This document shows, one piece after another, positions 38,155 to 44,125 of a stretch of DNA of 44,125 bases. Source of the stretch: a virus. A program made the translations under genes and the position numbers. The stretch lies in IMG/VR virus record IMGVR_UViG_3300023082_000016, positions 1 through 44,125 of that record. One strand, written 5' to 3'. Each line of letters begins with the position of its first letter. The first letter of the stretch is position 1. The notes beneath the pieces were generated by a model. That model was not told the DNA's origin. It saw only the letters and a list, made by a program, of their open reading frames with translations, and ran no database searches.

Positions 38155-38580
38155 ATGCCTATTTCAGATTTTGGCCGCATTGGCCGTGACGCAGAGGTTC
38201 GTTTTACGGGCGCTGGTGATGCTGTGTGCAGCGTACCGGTAGCCGTGGATTACGGGCGCAAGGGTACCGACGGCAAGAAGCCAACCCAGTGGTACGAAGT
38301 GACGCTGTGGGGAAAGCAAGCCGAGGGGTTGGCGCCGTTCCTTCTCAAGGGTAAGCAGATCATGTTCACCGGCACCGAACTGCATATCGAGACTTTCACC
38401 AAGGGCGACGGCACCCAGGGCATCAAACTGGTCTGCCGCGCATCTGAGATCAAGTTTGCAAGTGATGGCAGTAGCCAGGCAACACACCCGCAAGCAAGCG
38501 CAGCACGCCAGCCAGCACCAAGACCGCAACCCGCCCCGCAAGCAGCGGCGGATGATGCTTTCGACGACGTTCCTTTCTAG
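38155..38580 (+). CDS. ssb: Single-stranded DNA-binding protein
   Basis: The product is 141 aa. The OB-fold domain (about 1-105) has VRFTGAGDAVCSVPVAVDY and WYEVTLWGKQAEGLAPFLLKGKQIMFTG. A disordered Gln/Pro/Ala-rich linker leads to the acidic tip DDAFDDVPF, the docking site for partner proteins. It is shorter than host SSB. It binds ssDNA in phage replication and recombination. Confidence 0.95.
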   Translation: MPISDFGRIGRDAEVRFTGAGDAVCSVPVAVDYGRKGTDGKKPTQWYEVTLWGKQAEGLAPFLLKGKQIMFTGTELHIETFTKGDGTQGIKLVCRASEIKFASDGSSQATHPQASAARQPAPRPQPAPQAAADDAFDDVPF

Positions 38581-38590
38581 GAGCCTGACC

Positions 38591-38779
38591 ATGACCACCA
38601 CCCTCATCGTCCAACAGAATCGCCAGACACACCTTCACCACCTGCGTGAAAGCCTGGATCGACTCTACGCAGCTTCACCTAACTGGATCGGCCCAGACCG
38701 TGAGCGCGGCGAAAGAACCATCCGCAACCTTGAGCGGCAAGTTGAAGGGCTCAAGTCTCAACTGTTCAGGGTGGCTTAA
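38591..38779 (+). CDS. Small hypothetical protein after ssb
   Basis: The product is 62 aa, helical and basic to neutral: MTTTLIVQQNRQTHLHHLRESLDRLYAASPNWIGPDRERGERTIRNLERQVEGLKSQL. The C-terminal half looks like a short coiled coil. No known family. It lies 10 bp after ssb and the next gene follows directly (TAAATG). Confidence 0.65.
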   Translation: MTTTLIVQQNRQTHLHHLRESLDRLYAASPNWIGPDRERGERTIRNLERQVEGLKSQLFRVA

Positions 38780-39463
38780 ATGATAAGCCTTGAACTGAGC
38801 ATGGTTCAGCACAACAGGGCTGCTTCCGCCCGCCTGGCTGATGCGACCGAGGCTTACATGCGCAGCGGTGGCGTGATCCACGAACTGAGCATCACCCGCG
38901 GCGTGTCCCTTCCCTTCAATAACGAAACAATCGCCTACGGGTACAAGGCCAGTTCGGCCGAGCACGAACGCAAGGCCCGGGAAGCGCTGGAGCTTGAGCG
39001 GAGTACTGCGGAAAGGTTGAGGGCCTATGTAGACCTCGGCTTGAAGCGGGCGTCGGCGGATATGGGAATCAGCGCCAAGCGCCTGGGCCACATCGCGGCG
39101 GAATACGGGATTGTGTTTGCCGTTCAGAAGAAGGTCTCGCAGCACGAACAAAGGCAGGCTGCTGAGGCGCTGCTTGTGCCGGATATAAAGCGGTGTTTCG
39201 CCGAGGGAGCCAGCCAAAACCAAGTCATTCGAGAATTCGGCTTCTCCCCGGTCCGTTTGCGTCGAATCGCAAGCGAACACTCCATTACGCTGCCTGGATT
39301 GGTTGACGAGGAAGAGGATCGCAAGCTGATCCCGCGCATCGAGGCTTTCAGAGACCTTGGCATTCCTCGCACGACCTGCTTCAAGCGCATGGGTATCAAT
39401 CAAAAGAAACTGTGGCGAATCATCGAAACGTACGGCATCGACTATCCGACGATCCCGAGATGA
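38780..39463 (+). CDS. Three-repeat helix-turn-helix protein
   Basis: The product is 227 aa. After an N-terminal linker region, three similar units of roughly 40-50 residues appear: LGLKRASADMGISAKRLGHIAAEYGI, GASQNQVIREFGFSPVRLRRIASEHSI and LGIPRTTCFKRMGINQKKLWRIIETYGI. Each has a helix-turn-helix-like shape. I recognise no named family. It is probably a DNA-binding regulator or a DNA-organising protein of the early operon. Confidence 0.75.
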   Translation: MISLELSMVQHNRAASARLADATEAYMRSGGVIHELSITRGVSLPFNNETIAYGYKASSAEHERKAREALELERSTAERLRAYVDLGLKRASADMGISAKRLGHIAAEYGIVFAVQKKVSQHEQRQAAEALLVPDIKRCFAEGASQNQVIREFGFSPVRLRRIASEHSITLPGLVDEEEDRKLIPRIEAFRDLGIPRTTCFKRMGINQKKLWRIIETYGIDYPTIPR

Positions 39464-39544
39464 GGCGGCTATCAGTAAAGGTCCGTCGCAACAGGCGGGC
39501 CGAACAATTTCATCTGCCGCGGAGCGGCTTGAAGGAGCCAGTTT

Positions 39545-39856
39545 ATGGCGATGAACACGGCCGAACGCTCAGCCAGGACAGCCAAGAAGCGCAAGGATGG
39601 CGACGAGGAAGAGTTGCGGATGTGGACCAAGCCAGCGACCCGAACGGTGCTGGAGGAGTTGATGGAGTGGCACGGCATCACTGAGCAGGCCGAGGCGATG
39701 ACGCTGATCCTGCATCACGTCCATCACCTGGGTCGGGAAGGTTCGGCGCGATTCCTTGCCCCGCCGCGCCACGTTTATCTGATACCTGAAAACGTGGCGC
39801 GTCGTTTGGAGATTGCCTACAGCCGCGAAGCGCTGCGGATTGGGCGGGATGAGTGA
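39545..39856 (+). CDS. Ribbon-helix-helix-like regulator carrying the palindrome
   Basis: The product is 103 aa: a basic start (MAMNTAERSARTAKKRKDGDEEELR), then TRTVLEELMEWHGITEQAEAMTLILHHVH and an end PENVARRLEIAYSREAL. The pattern belongs to a group of small regulators frequent in Pseudomonas prophages. Residues about 74-85 are coded by dispersed palindrome copy 3. GAAGGAGCCAGTTT precedes the ATG. It may bind operators, perhaps the palindrome itself, but this is inference. Confidence 0.75.
   Translation: MAMNTAERSARTAKKRKDGDEEELRMWTKPATRTVLEELMEWHGITEQAEAMTLILHHVHHLGREGSARFLAPPRHVYLIPENVARRLEIAYSREALRIGRDE
39764..39800 (+). repeat. Dispersed palindrome, copy 3 (inside a gene)
   Basis: The arms are GCGCCACGTTT and AAACGTGGCGC, 11 bp perfect and identical to copy 2, with a loop of 13 nt. 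Read on the minus strand it starts CGCGCCACGTTTTCAG, matching the other copies up to the loop. It is translated inside the regulator gene. Confidence 0.8.
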
Positions 39857-39857
39857 G

Positions 39858-40064
39858 TTAGCTGGTAGCCAGAAACTTCAAATGCTTGAGCAGGTAGCTC
39901 GTTGCGTCTGATTTCTGTTCAGCCCCGCTTGGACCTTTCTCGCTCATAAGTGAGCTGTGAGCGTCGTCGAAAAGTCCCTCGACTGATCGGCCATATCTCT
40001 CCGAGCTTGCCACAAGAGCCAGAACCAGATGCTCCAAAGCATCAATTTGCGCCTGATTACTCAT
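39858..40064 (-). CDS. Small protein on the strand opposite to the early operon
   Basis: The product is 68 aa: MSNQAQIDALEHLVLALVASSERYGRSVEGLFDDAHSSLM. It is helical and soluble. The ATG at 40064 is preceded by AAAGGAG 7 nt away, better than most genes in the window. It lies one base after the stop of the plus-strand regulator gene and points against it. No known family. Confidence 0.7.
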   Translation of the reverse strand: MSNQAQIDALEHLVLALVASSERYGRSVEGLFDDAHSSLMSEKGPSGAEQKSDATSYLLKHLKFLATS

Positions 40065-40162
40065 ATACAACTCCTTTGATCCGGCTCCATGCCGGTCACC
40101 CGTAATACCCCACTTATTCGAATCACGCCAGCCCCGGCCCCACTGCGGCTGAAGGAGTACCC

Positions 40163-40363
40163 ATGTGCAAAATACTTGAACGGGATGGCCGCGAATGGGC
40201 CGTTGAGACAATTCGCCAGCTTGCTGAACTGGTCGGCAAGGGTGATGGCAACCGTGAGCTGATCGGCTGCCTTGAGCGCGGATTGACCGGCCGGCCACCG
40301 AGCTTTGCGGATGGCGTGCAGTCTGTGATTGATGACATTCGCAGCGCTGGTAAATCAGCATGA
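40163..40363 (+). CDS. Small hypothetical early protein
   Basis: The product is 66 aa: MCKILERDGREWAVETIRQLAELVGKGDGNRELIGCLERGLTGRPP, helical. GAAGGAG is 5-6 nt before the ATG. It overlaps the next small gene by 4 bp (ATGA). No known family. Confidence 0.65.
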   Translation: MCKILERDGREWAVETIRQLAELVGKGDGNRELIGCLERGLTGRPPSFADGVQSVIDDIRSAGKSA

Positions 40364-40500
40364 TCAGCCTCCGCCGCCCCACCACACCACGCCTAACAAC
40401 CTCCCCAGCCTGCGACCAATGCGGTTATCTGCGGGCTACCGGAAATCACAACGCCTGCTCGAAAAAGCGCCAGGCCATTTATGCAAGGGAATCGAAATGA
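40360..40500 (+). CDS. 46-aa zinc-finger-like protein
   Basis: The product is 46 aa: an N-terminal basic part (MISLRRPTTPRL), then CDQCGYLRATGNHNACSKKRQAIYARE. The CxxC and a later Cys, with His, could bind zinc. It overlaps both neighbours by 4 bp, which supports translation. Small proteins with CDxCG...HxxCS are common in such operons. Confidence 0.65.
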   Translation: MISLRRPTTPRLTTSPACDQCGYLRATGNHNACSKKRQAIYARESK

Positions 40501-40844
40501 CTCATGAAGAATGCAGAGCGGATATCTTGGCGCGTGAAGCTGTTCGCGATGCCGCACATCCGAGCACCGAGTACGAGTTGCGCCAACAACTGGCCGACGT
40601 GTCGAATGAGCGGGATGAAGCAAATAATCGGCACACCGATGTTCTGCTGTGCTTCGGGATGATGCGTGACGAGCGAGACGCCATGCAGATCAAGCTCAAT
40701 GCCAGCGAGGCACGGAATGCTGAGCTTGAGGGCCTGCTAAAGATGTTCGTGGAAAACAGCGATGACCACGACGTTATTGAGCTTTCGCTTCATGCGCTCG
40801 CCCAGTCCGCGCCAGCCACAGACGAACACGGGGCGGGGTCATGA
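40497..40844 (+). CDS. Coiled-coil hypothetical protein
   Basis: The product is 115 aa from the ATG at 40497, coupled to the previous stop. Most of it is a coiled coil (EYELRQQLADVSNERDEANNRHTD; DERDAMQIKLNASEARNAELEGLLKMF). Such proteins are often found beside Ea22-like proteins in lambdoid early operons. No catalytic motif. Confidence 0.7.
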   Translation: MTHEECRADILAREAVRDAAHPSTEYELRQQLADVSNERDEANNRHTDVLLCFGMMRDERDAMQIKLNASEARNAELEGLLKMFVENSDDHDVIELSLHALAQSAPATDEHGAGS

Positions 40845-40990
40845 AGAGATTTGGCGTGTGTCCTAGATGTGGCGAGTTCGGCGCTCTCTGGCCGAACAAC
40901 GTCATGGTCAAGCGCTTCTGGCTGTTCGGGCCGCTTGTACCTCATGTCGTGTATCGGTGCGACGAATGCGAAATAAAGGTGAAGCCATGA
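40841..40990 (+). CDS. 49-aa zinc-ribbon protein
   Basis: The product is 49 aa: CPRCGEFGALWP near the start and CDECEIKV near the end, so two CxxC pairs that form a classical zinc ribbon with a short hydrophobic middle. It overlaps the neighbours by 4 bp on both sides. Function unknown, possibly nucleic-acid binding. Confidence 0.7.
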   Translation: MKRFGVCPRCGEFGALWPNNVMVKRFWLFGPLVPHVVYRCDECEIKVKP

Positions 40991-41589
40991 ATGACGACCA
41001 ACCCAAAACCCCCGGCTCGATGGTGCTGGTAAGCCGTGAAACAGCGATTTGTTCGCTGTACCTGGTTTCACGTTCACTGGAGACATTGGCGAACGGGCCA
41101 GCAATCGAGAGCCACAAGTCGGCCATTGCCGACTTGGGAGCCGCACTTAGCCGCCCTGCCGAGCAGACGCCAGCGGTTGGCGACCTGGACTGGTCCAAAA
41201 GTGCTTACGAGCACTGTGAGTCATGCAATGGCTGGCTGCCGCTGCTGAATGGTAGCTGCCGCCCGTGTACTGATTTGCGAGCGGCACTGGCCCGCATCGC
41301 AGAGCTGGAGGCGCAGCAGGGCGAGCCGGTGGCATGGATAACTGGCGTAGTCATATGGCCTTGCAAGGCAAGCGCTATTCGGCACAGTGAGGCGCACGGA
41401 TTGCCTTTGGAGCCTCTATACCGCCAAGCCCAGCCCGCCACGGCGAAGGTGGTGCTGCCCGTTAAAAAGGATCCGGGGCCGGAGACAATGTACGGACATG
41501 AGTGCCGGGTCGGTTTCAATGCCTGCCTGGATGAAATAGCCAAGCTCAACCCGACGCTGAAAACCGTAACCCCTTCGCGAAAACAGTAA
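40987..41589 (+). CDS. Ea22-like early protein
   Basis: The product is 200 aa from the ATG at 40987. The middle has CESCNGWLPLLNGSCRPCTDLRAALARIAELEAQQGEPVAW and the end GHECRVGFNACLDEIAKLNP. The ALARIAELEAQQGEPVAW linker and the C-terminal HxCRxGFNACLDEI are typical of Ea22/DUF551-type lambdoid proteins. Function unknown; not essential in related phages. It is translationally coupled to the zinc-ribbon gene. Confidence 0.75.
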   Translation: MNDDQPKTPGSMVLVSRETAICSLYLVSRSLETLANGPAIESHKSAIADLGAALSRPAEQTPAVGDLDWSKSAYEHCESCNGWLPLLNGSCRPCTDLRAALARIAELEAQQGEPVAWITGVVIWPCKASAIRHSEAHGLPLEPLYRQAQPATAKVVLPVKKDPGPETMYGHECRVGFNACLDEIAKLNPTLKTVTPSRKQ

Positions 41590-41650
41590 TTTCTGGCCGT
41601 TCTGGCCGCATCCATTAATTGAAGTCAGCCGTGAATGCGGCGAGGTGCTT

Positions 41651-42064
41651 ATGCGTCTGAAGAAAGCCGAGCGCGAACAGGTGAAGATGAAATATGGCGG
41701 GCATTGCGCATACTGCGGTGTTGTCCTGGGTGAGCGCTGGCATGCGGATCACTTGGAGCCCGTAACTCGCGAGCTGTTATCGAAGCAGAATCTAAACGGC
41801 ACATGGCGGCTGGAGTCTGGGAAGCCGCTCAAGCCAGAGAATGACCACATCGGCAACATGATGCCCGCCTGCGCTCCATGCAACATCAGCAAGGGTGGCC
41901 AGTCGCTTGATGGTTGGCGGGCGTGGATTGCTGGGCATATCAATAGCCTGAATCAGTACACCCCGATTTACCGGCTCGCCAAGGCGTACGGCCTAATTGT
42001 GGAGACTTCTGCGCCGGTGATCTTCTACTTCGAAAAGGTTTCGGCTGATTCAGACGCCGCCTAA
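41651..42064 (+). CDS. HNH endonuclease-like protein
   Basis: The product is 137 aa. CAYCG, HADHLEPV, NDHIGNMMPACAPCNISKGG give a full HNH site: two CxxC pairs for structural zinc and the catalytic His/Asn/His set. The ATG at 41651 has GCGAGG upstream; a GTG at 41645 is the alternative. HNH proteins near integrase may act in packaging, homing or DNA degradation; near a cos site they assist the terminase, but here the terminase is 19 kb away. The job here is open. Confidence 0.85.
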   Translation: MRLKKAEREQVKMKYGGHCAYCGVVLGERWHADHLEPVTRELLSKQNLNGTWRLESGKPLKPENDHIGNMMPACAPCNISKGGQSLDGWRAWIAGHINSLNQYTPIYRLAKAYGLIVETSAPVIFYFEKVSADSDAA

Positions 42065-42118
42065 CCCTCCCCTTCTTCTATATACAGCCTGCCGGTGATC
42101 GGCGGGCGAGGAATCACC

Positions 42119-42433
42119 GTGAGCGAATCAAACACCTACCAGCTTGCAACGCTGAAAGACGTGTTCGAGAAATTGCCGTCCGATCGGATTCGCGACTGCA
42201 TGAATGAGCTGGGGATATTGCTCAGTCAGGCTGCCGATACGCGAGACCTGTTCATGGCTGCTGCGAAAGACATAGGCCTGGACCCGGCCGGCGTAATCCC
42301 CAAGCTGCCGGAGTTCTTTACCTGGATAGATGACGGCAAGGGCGAGCTGAGCTTTCACGTGCACGCCAAGCACTCAGAAAGCGATGAAGGCGAAGAGGTC
42401 TTCACGATCAACACTCAGGTCCCCGCCGAATAA
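42119..42433 (+). CDS. Hypothetical early protein
   Basis: The product is 104 aa from a GTG at 42119 with GCGAGGA 6-7 nt upstream. It is acidic and helical (LKDVFEKLPSDRIRDCMNELGILLSQAADTRDLF), ending in beta strands (ELSFHVHAKHSESDEGEEVFTINTQV). No known family. Confidence 0.7.
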   Translation: MSESNTYQLATLKDVFEKLPSDRIRDCMNELGILLSQAADTRDLFMAAAKDIGLDPAGVIPKLPEFFTWIDDGKGELSFHVHAKHSESDEGEEVFTINTQVPAE

Positions 42434-42472
42434 CCCCTTCCGCCGCCCAGCGCGGCCCGGAGCAGTACGCCT

Positions 42473-42889
42473 ATGGCAAACAACACTGCAGCCCAGGTAT
42501 CGCAGATACTGCCCCGGTTCATCCGGGCCGGTGATGCCTACGGCTATCTCGGCATGTGCCGGGATGAGTTCAACAAGACGGTTCGGCCCTTCGTGCGGGA
42601 ATTCCCCATTGGCAAACAGGGTATCGGATTTGATCGAATCGAGCTTGATCAATGGGCTGACGCCTATGTCGAGCGCAAGGCGATTGAAAAGGCAGCCAAT
42701 CAGGACAACAATCGGCCTCGCAGCGAGCGCCATGTTGAAGCAAAAGGAGCGGACGCATGGCCCAAAAAGCAATCACCGGGCTCCAGAAAATGCCGAACGG
42801 CATCTGGAAAATCGACAAGAAATACAGAGGAGAACGAATTCAAGAAAGTACTGGCACTAGTGACCGGGCGGAAGCCGAGCAGTACCTGA
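42473..42889 (+). CDS. Possible excisionase / DNA-binding protein
   Basis: The product is 138 aa. The first 80 residues (ILPRFIRAGDAYGYLGMCRDEFNKTVRPFVREFPIGKQGIGFDRIELDQWADAYVER) look like the winged-helix AlpA/Xis-type pattern, in which an aromatic GYLGM and a W-x-D end are usual. The C-terminal 45 residues are disordered and basic, and this part overlaps the integrase gene by 133 bp. Directionality factors commonly precede the integrase. The role is inferred. Confidence 0.65.
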   Translation: MANNTAAQVSQILPRFIRAGDAYGYLGMCRDEFNKTVRPFVREFPIGKQGIGFDRIELDQWADAYVERKAIEKAANQDNNRPRSERHVEAKGADAWPKKQSPGSRKCRTASGKSTRNTEENEFKKVLALVTGRKPSST

Positions 42890-43941
42890 TTCACATGCTG
42901 GAGAAGCTGAGGCAGCGCAAGGTTTACGGCGTGCGCCAGGTGCGGACTTGGCGGGAAGCCTCAATCCGGTTCCTGCTGGAGGCGCGAAATCAGCCTTCTA
43001 TCAACCTCTCAGCCACCTATATTGATCAGCTCGACCCGTTTATCGGGCATCTGCCGATCACCCACGTCGATGACGACACCCTGGCCCCGTACATAAAGTC
43101 AAAGCTTGAGCCGTCAACCGGGCGGCCCGTGACAAACAGGACCGTCAACATCGCACTGCAGCGGGTCATCCGGGTTTTGAATCTCTGCGCACGAAAGTGG
43201 AGAGACGAGGAGCGCCGGCCGTGGCTCGATGTGGTGCCGATGATTTCTCTATTGGACGAGAAAACGAGCAGTCGCAAGCCCTACCCGCTTTCGTGGGAGG
43301 AGCAATCGATACTGTTCGCCGAGCTACCGCCGCACTTGCAGACCATGGCCATGTTCAAGGTCAACACAGGATGCAGGGAACAGGAGGTGTGCAAGCTTCA
43401 GTGGGATTGGGAGATTGCGGTGCCTGAACTGGGGACAAGCGTGTTTCTGATCCCGGCAGGGTTTGGCGGCCGAAGCGCAAAGGCGGGTGTTAAAAACCGG
43501 GATGAGCGCTTGGTGGTGATGAATGACGTTGCCAAGTCGGTACTGGAGCGCCAGCGAGGCATGCACCCACTGTACGTGTTCCCGTTTGGCAAGCCTGATG
43601 GCGAGGGTAATGACACGACTGTTCACCGAATGAATGACTCAGCCTGGAAGAAGGCGCGGATCAGGGCGGCGAAGAAGTGGCAGGAAAAGTACTTGAGGCC
43701 AGCCCATGACGGATTTTTGCGAATCCGCATTCACGACCTCAAGCACTCTTTCGGCAGAAGGCTGCGCGCCGCTGGCGTGACCGAGGAAGACCGGAAAGCT
43801 TTACTCGGGCACAAGAACGGCAGCATCACCAGTCACTACTCGGCGGCAGAGCTGGATCAATTGATTGCAGCGGCAAATAAGGTATCAGCAACCGACTCGC
43901 GCGCACCAGCGCTGACGATTCTGAAGAGGAGGCAGGTATGA
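42757..43941 (+). CDS. int: Tyrosine site-specific integrase
   Basis: The product is 394 aa from the ATG at 42757 with AAAAGGAG upstream. Residues about 1-60 are the arm-binding domain, 65-170 the core-binding domain (WREASIRFLLEARNQ), and the rest the catalytic domain. Its active-site motifs are TGCREQEVCKL (Arg), HDLKHSF (His, with Lys in place of the usual Arg of HxxR), GHKNGSITSHYS (His and nucleophile Tyr). It recombines the phage att with the tRNA-Pro 3' end. It lies next to the right att and overlaps the possible excisionase gene. Confidence 0.95.
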   Translation: MAQKAITGLQKMPNGIWKIDKKYRGERIQESTGTSDRAEAEQYLIHMLEKLRQRKVYGVRQVRTWREASIRFLLEARNQPSINLSATYIDQLDPFIGHLPITHVDDDTLAPYIKSKLEPSTGRPVTNRTVNIALQRVIRVLNLCARKWRDEERRPWLDVVPMISLLDEKTSSRKPYPLSWEEQSILFAELPPHLQTMAMFKVNTGCREQEVCKLQWDWEIAVPELGTSVFLIPAGFGGRSAKAGVKNRDERLVVMNDVAKSVLERQRGMHPLYVFPFGKPDGEGNDTTVHRMNDSAWKKARIRAAKKWQEKYLRPAHDGFLRIRIHDLKHSFGRRLRAAGVTEEDRKALLGHKNGSITSHYSAAELDQLIAAANKVSATDSRAPALTILKRRQV

Positions 43942-44009
43942 CGAAAAACCCCAAGGTCACTCGAAAAGTCACTGAGGCAGAAATGAAAAAGCCACCCGAA
44001 GGTGGCTAA
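43938..44009 (+). CDS. Possible 23-aa peptide after integrase
   Basis: A 24-codon frame (MTKNPKVTRKVTEAEMKKPPEGG) starts with an ATG overlapping the integrase stop (GTATGA) and ends within the att region. It is basic. It overlaps the arm-type site and the terminator hairpin, so it may be only a by-product of sequence kept for other reasons. Confidence 0.25.
   Translation: MTKNPKVTRKVTEAEMKKPPEGG
43956..43973. promoter_or_regulatory. Putative integrase arm-type site, P side
   Basis: GTCACTCGAAAAGTCACT differs in one base from the site at 470-487 on the other side. It ends about 50 bp before the right core. Two GTCACT units 12 bp apart suggest binding of the integrase N-terminal domain. Confidence 0.55.
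43986..44006 (-). terminator. Phage-provided terminator at the right att
   Basis: On the minus strand the stem GCCACC/GGTGGC with loop TTCG is followed by TTTTT. It takes the same place relative to the tRNA CCA end as the hairpin at 286-313. In the integrated state it would terminate transcripts coming from the tRNA side. Confidence 0.7.
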
Positions 44010-44125
44010 GTCATTGAATTAAATGGTCGGGACGGAGTGATTCGAACACTCGACCCCTTGCACCCCATGCAAGCAAATGGGCCTACAGCCCAGTAAACAC
44101 AAGGTTCTTCGATTGGCGCTCGCTG
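44004..44125. repeat. Right attachment-site direct repeat (attR)
   Basis: This stretch is identical to 311-432 over all 122 bp and reaches the end of the window, so it may continue. It contains the tRNA-Pro(GGG) 3' 50 nt (44024-44073, minus strand), then the same non-tRNA sequence as in the left copy instead of the tRNA 5' half that an ordinary attR would show. Confidence 0.85.
44024..44073 (-). tRNA. Partial tRNA-Pro(GGG), 3' half, in attR core
   Basis: Same 50 nt as 331-380: anticodon arm with GGG, T-arm, acceptor 3' strand and CCA. The 52 bases that would hold the D-arm and acceptor 5' strand (44074-44125) do not resemble a tRNA. No intact tRNA-Pro is in the window. Confidence 0.75.

Larger units (their letters stand above)
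331..44073. mobile_element. Complete temperate siphophage prophage (lambda-like layout)
   Basis: Between two copies of a tRNA-Pro-derived core lie integrase, CI repressor with two operator clusters, Cro, O-type initiator, DnaB helicase, NinB/NinG, terminase, portal, capsid, tail, tape measure, fibre and lysis genes, so every essential module of a temperate siphophage is present. Genes leave the immunity region in two divergent arms, as in lambda. No coding gene looks clearly broken. A long tape measure with a tail tube and terminator protein and no sheath indicates a siphovirus. That it is a functional phage is inference. Confidence 0.95.

Noticed and set aside
1-44125. CRISPR arrays, rRNA genes or insertion sequences
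   Set aside because: No regularly spaced repeats, no rRNA sequence and no transposase-like frame with terminal inverted repeats were seen.

Overview
The window is one essentially complete temperate siphophage genome, integrated as a prophage. The host is most likely a Pseudomonas of the fluorescens/syringae/putida type. I infer this from the GC-rich coding style, a gene of the Pseudomonas-typical DUF1654 family, a perfect CTGT-N8-ACAG LexA box, and small phage proteins of kinds I know from Pseudomonas prophages. The prophage lies between two identical 122-bp direct repeats (311-432 and 44004-44125). Each repeat holds the 3' 50 nt of a tRNA-Pro(GGG), from the anticodon arm to CCA. Bases 1-310 are flank.

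The layout is lambda-like, with two transcription arms leaving a central immunity region (30.4-33.0 kb). The minus-strand arm (right to left) starts at a CI/Cro-controlled promoter next to cro. It carries cro, small regulators, an O-type initiator with iterons inside its gene, a DnaB helicase, NinB, small zinc-ribbon proteins, NinG and a candidate Q antiterminator. A strong promoter followed within about 60 nt by a terminator comes next (a pR'-tR' layout). The late genes follow: lambda-type holin, Rz/Rz1, a 44-aa protein, an Ntn-hydrolase (HslV-like) protein, small and large terminase, DUF4055 portal, minor head protein, scaffold, major capsid, head-tail connectors, tail tube with an Ig-like C-terminus, a frameshifted tail chaperone pair, a lipoprotein moron, an 1876-aa tape measure, tail tip and fibre genes, a papain-like peptidase, a GH108 endolysin and a second (3TM) holin. 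Accessory genes sit next to the left att: a DUF7448-like protein and an SOS-controlled UmuD'-like protein with a small partner.

The plus-strand arm holds the CI repressor and, co-directional with it, three probable lysogenic genes of unknown function. After a terminator and a DUF1654 gene on the other strand, a second CI/Cro operator cluster overlaps an early promoter. A structured leader of about 300 nt follows, then a long run of short, tightly overlapping early genes. These include a Rad52-like annealing protein, Gp157, SSB, an Ea22-like protein, an HNH protein, a possible excisionase and the tyrosine integrase next to the right att.

The observations most worth a second look are: a dispersed 36-bp palindrome in three copies, two inside genes and one just before a ribosome binding site; a UmuD'-like protein encoded already without its cleavable arm, under a perfect LexA box; the pR'-tR' module with an unrecognised Q-like gene; the lysogenic gene block after cI; the late-operon hairpin/T7/RTGCC modules; and the fact that the right att core is followed by phage P' sequence instead of the tRNA 5' half, which suggests tandem elements.
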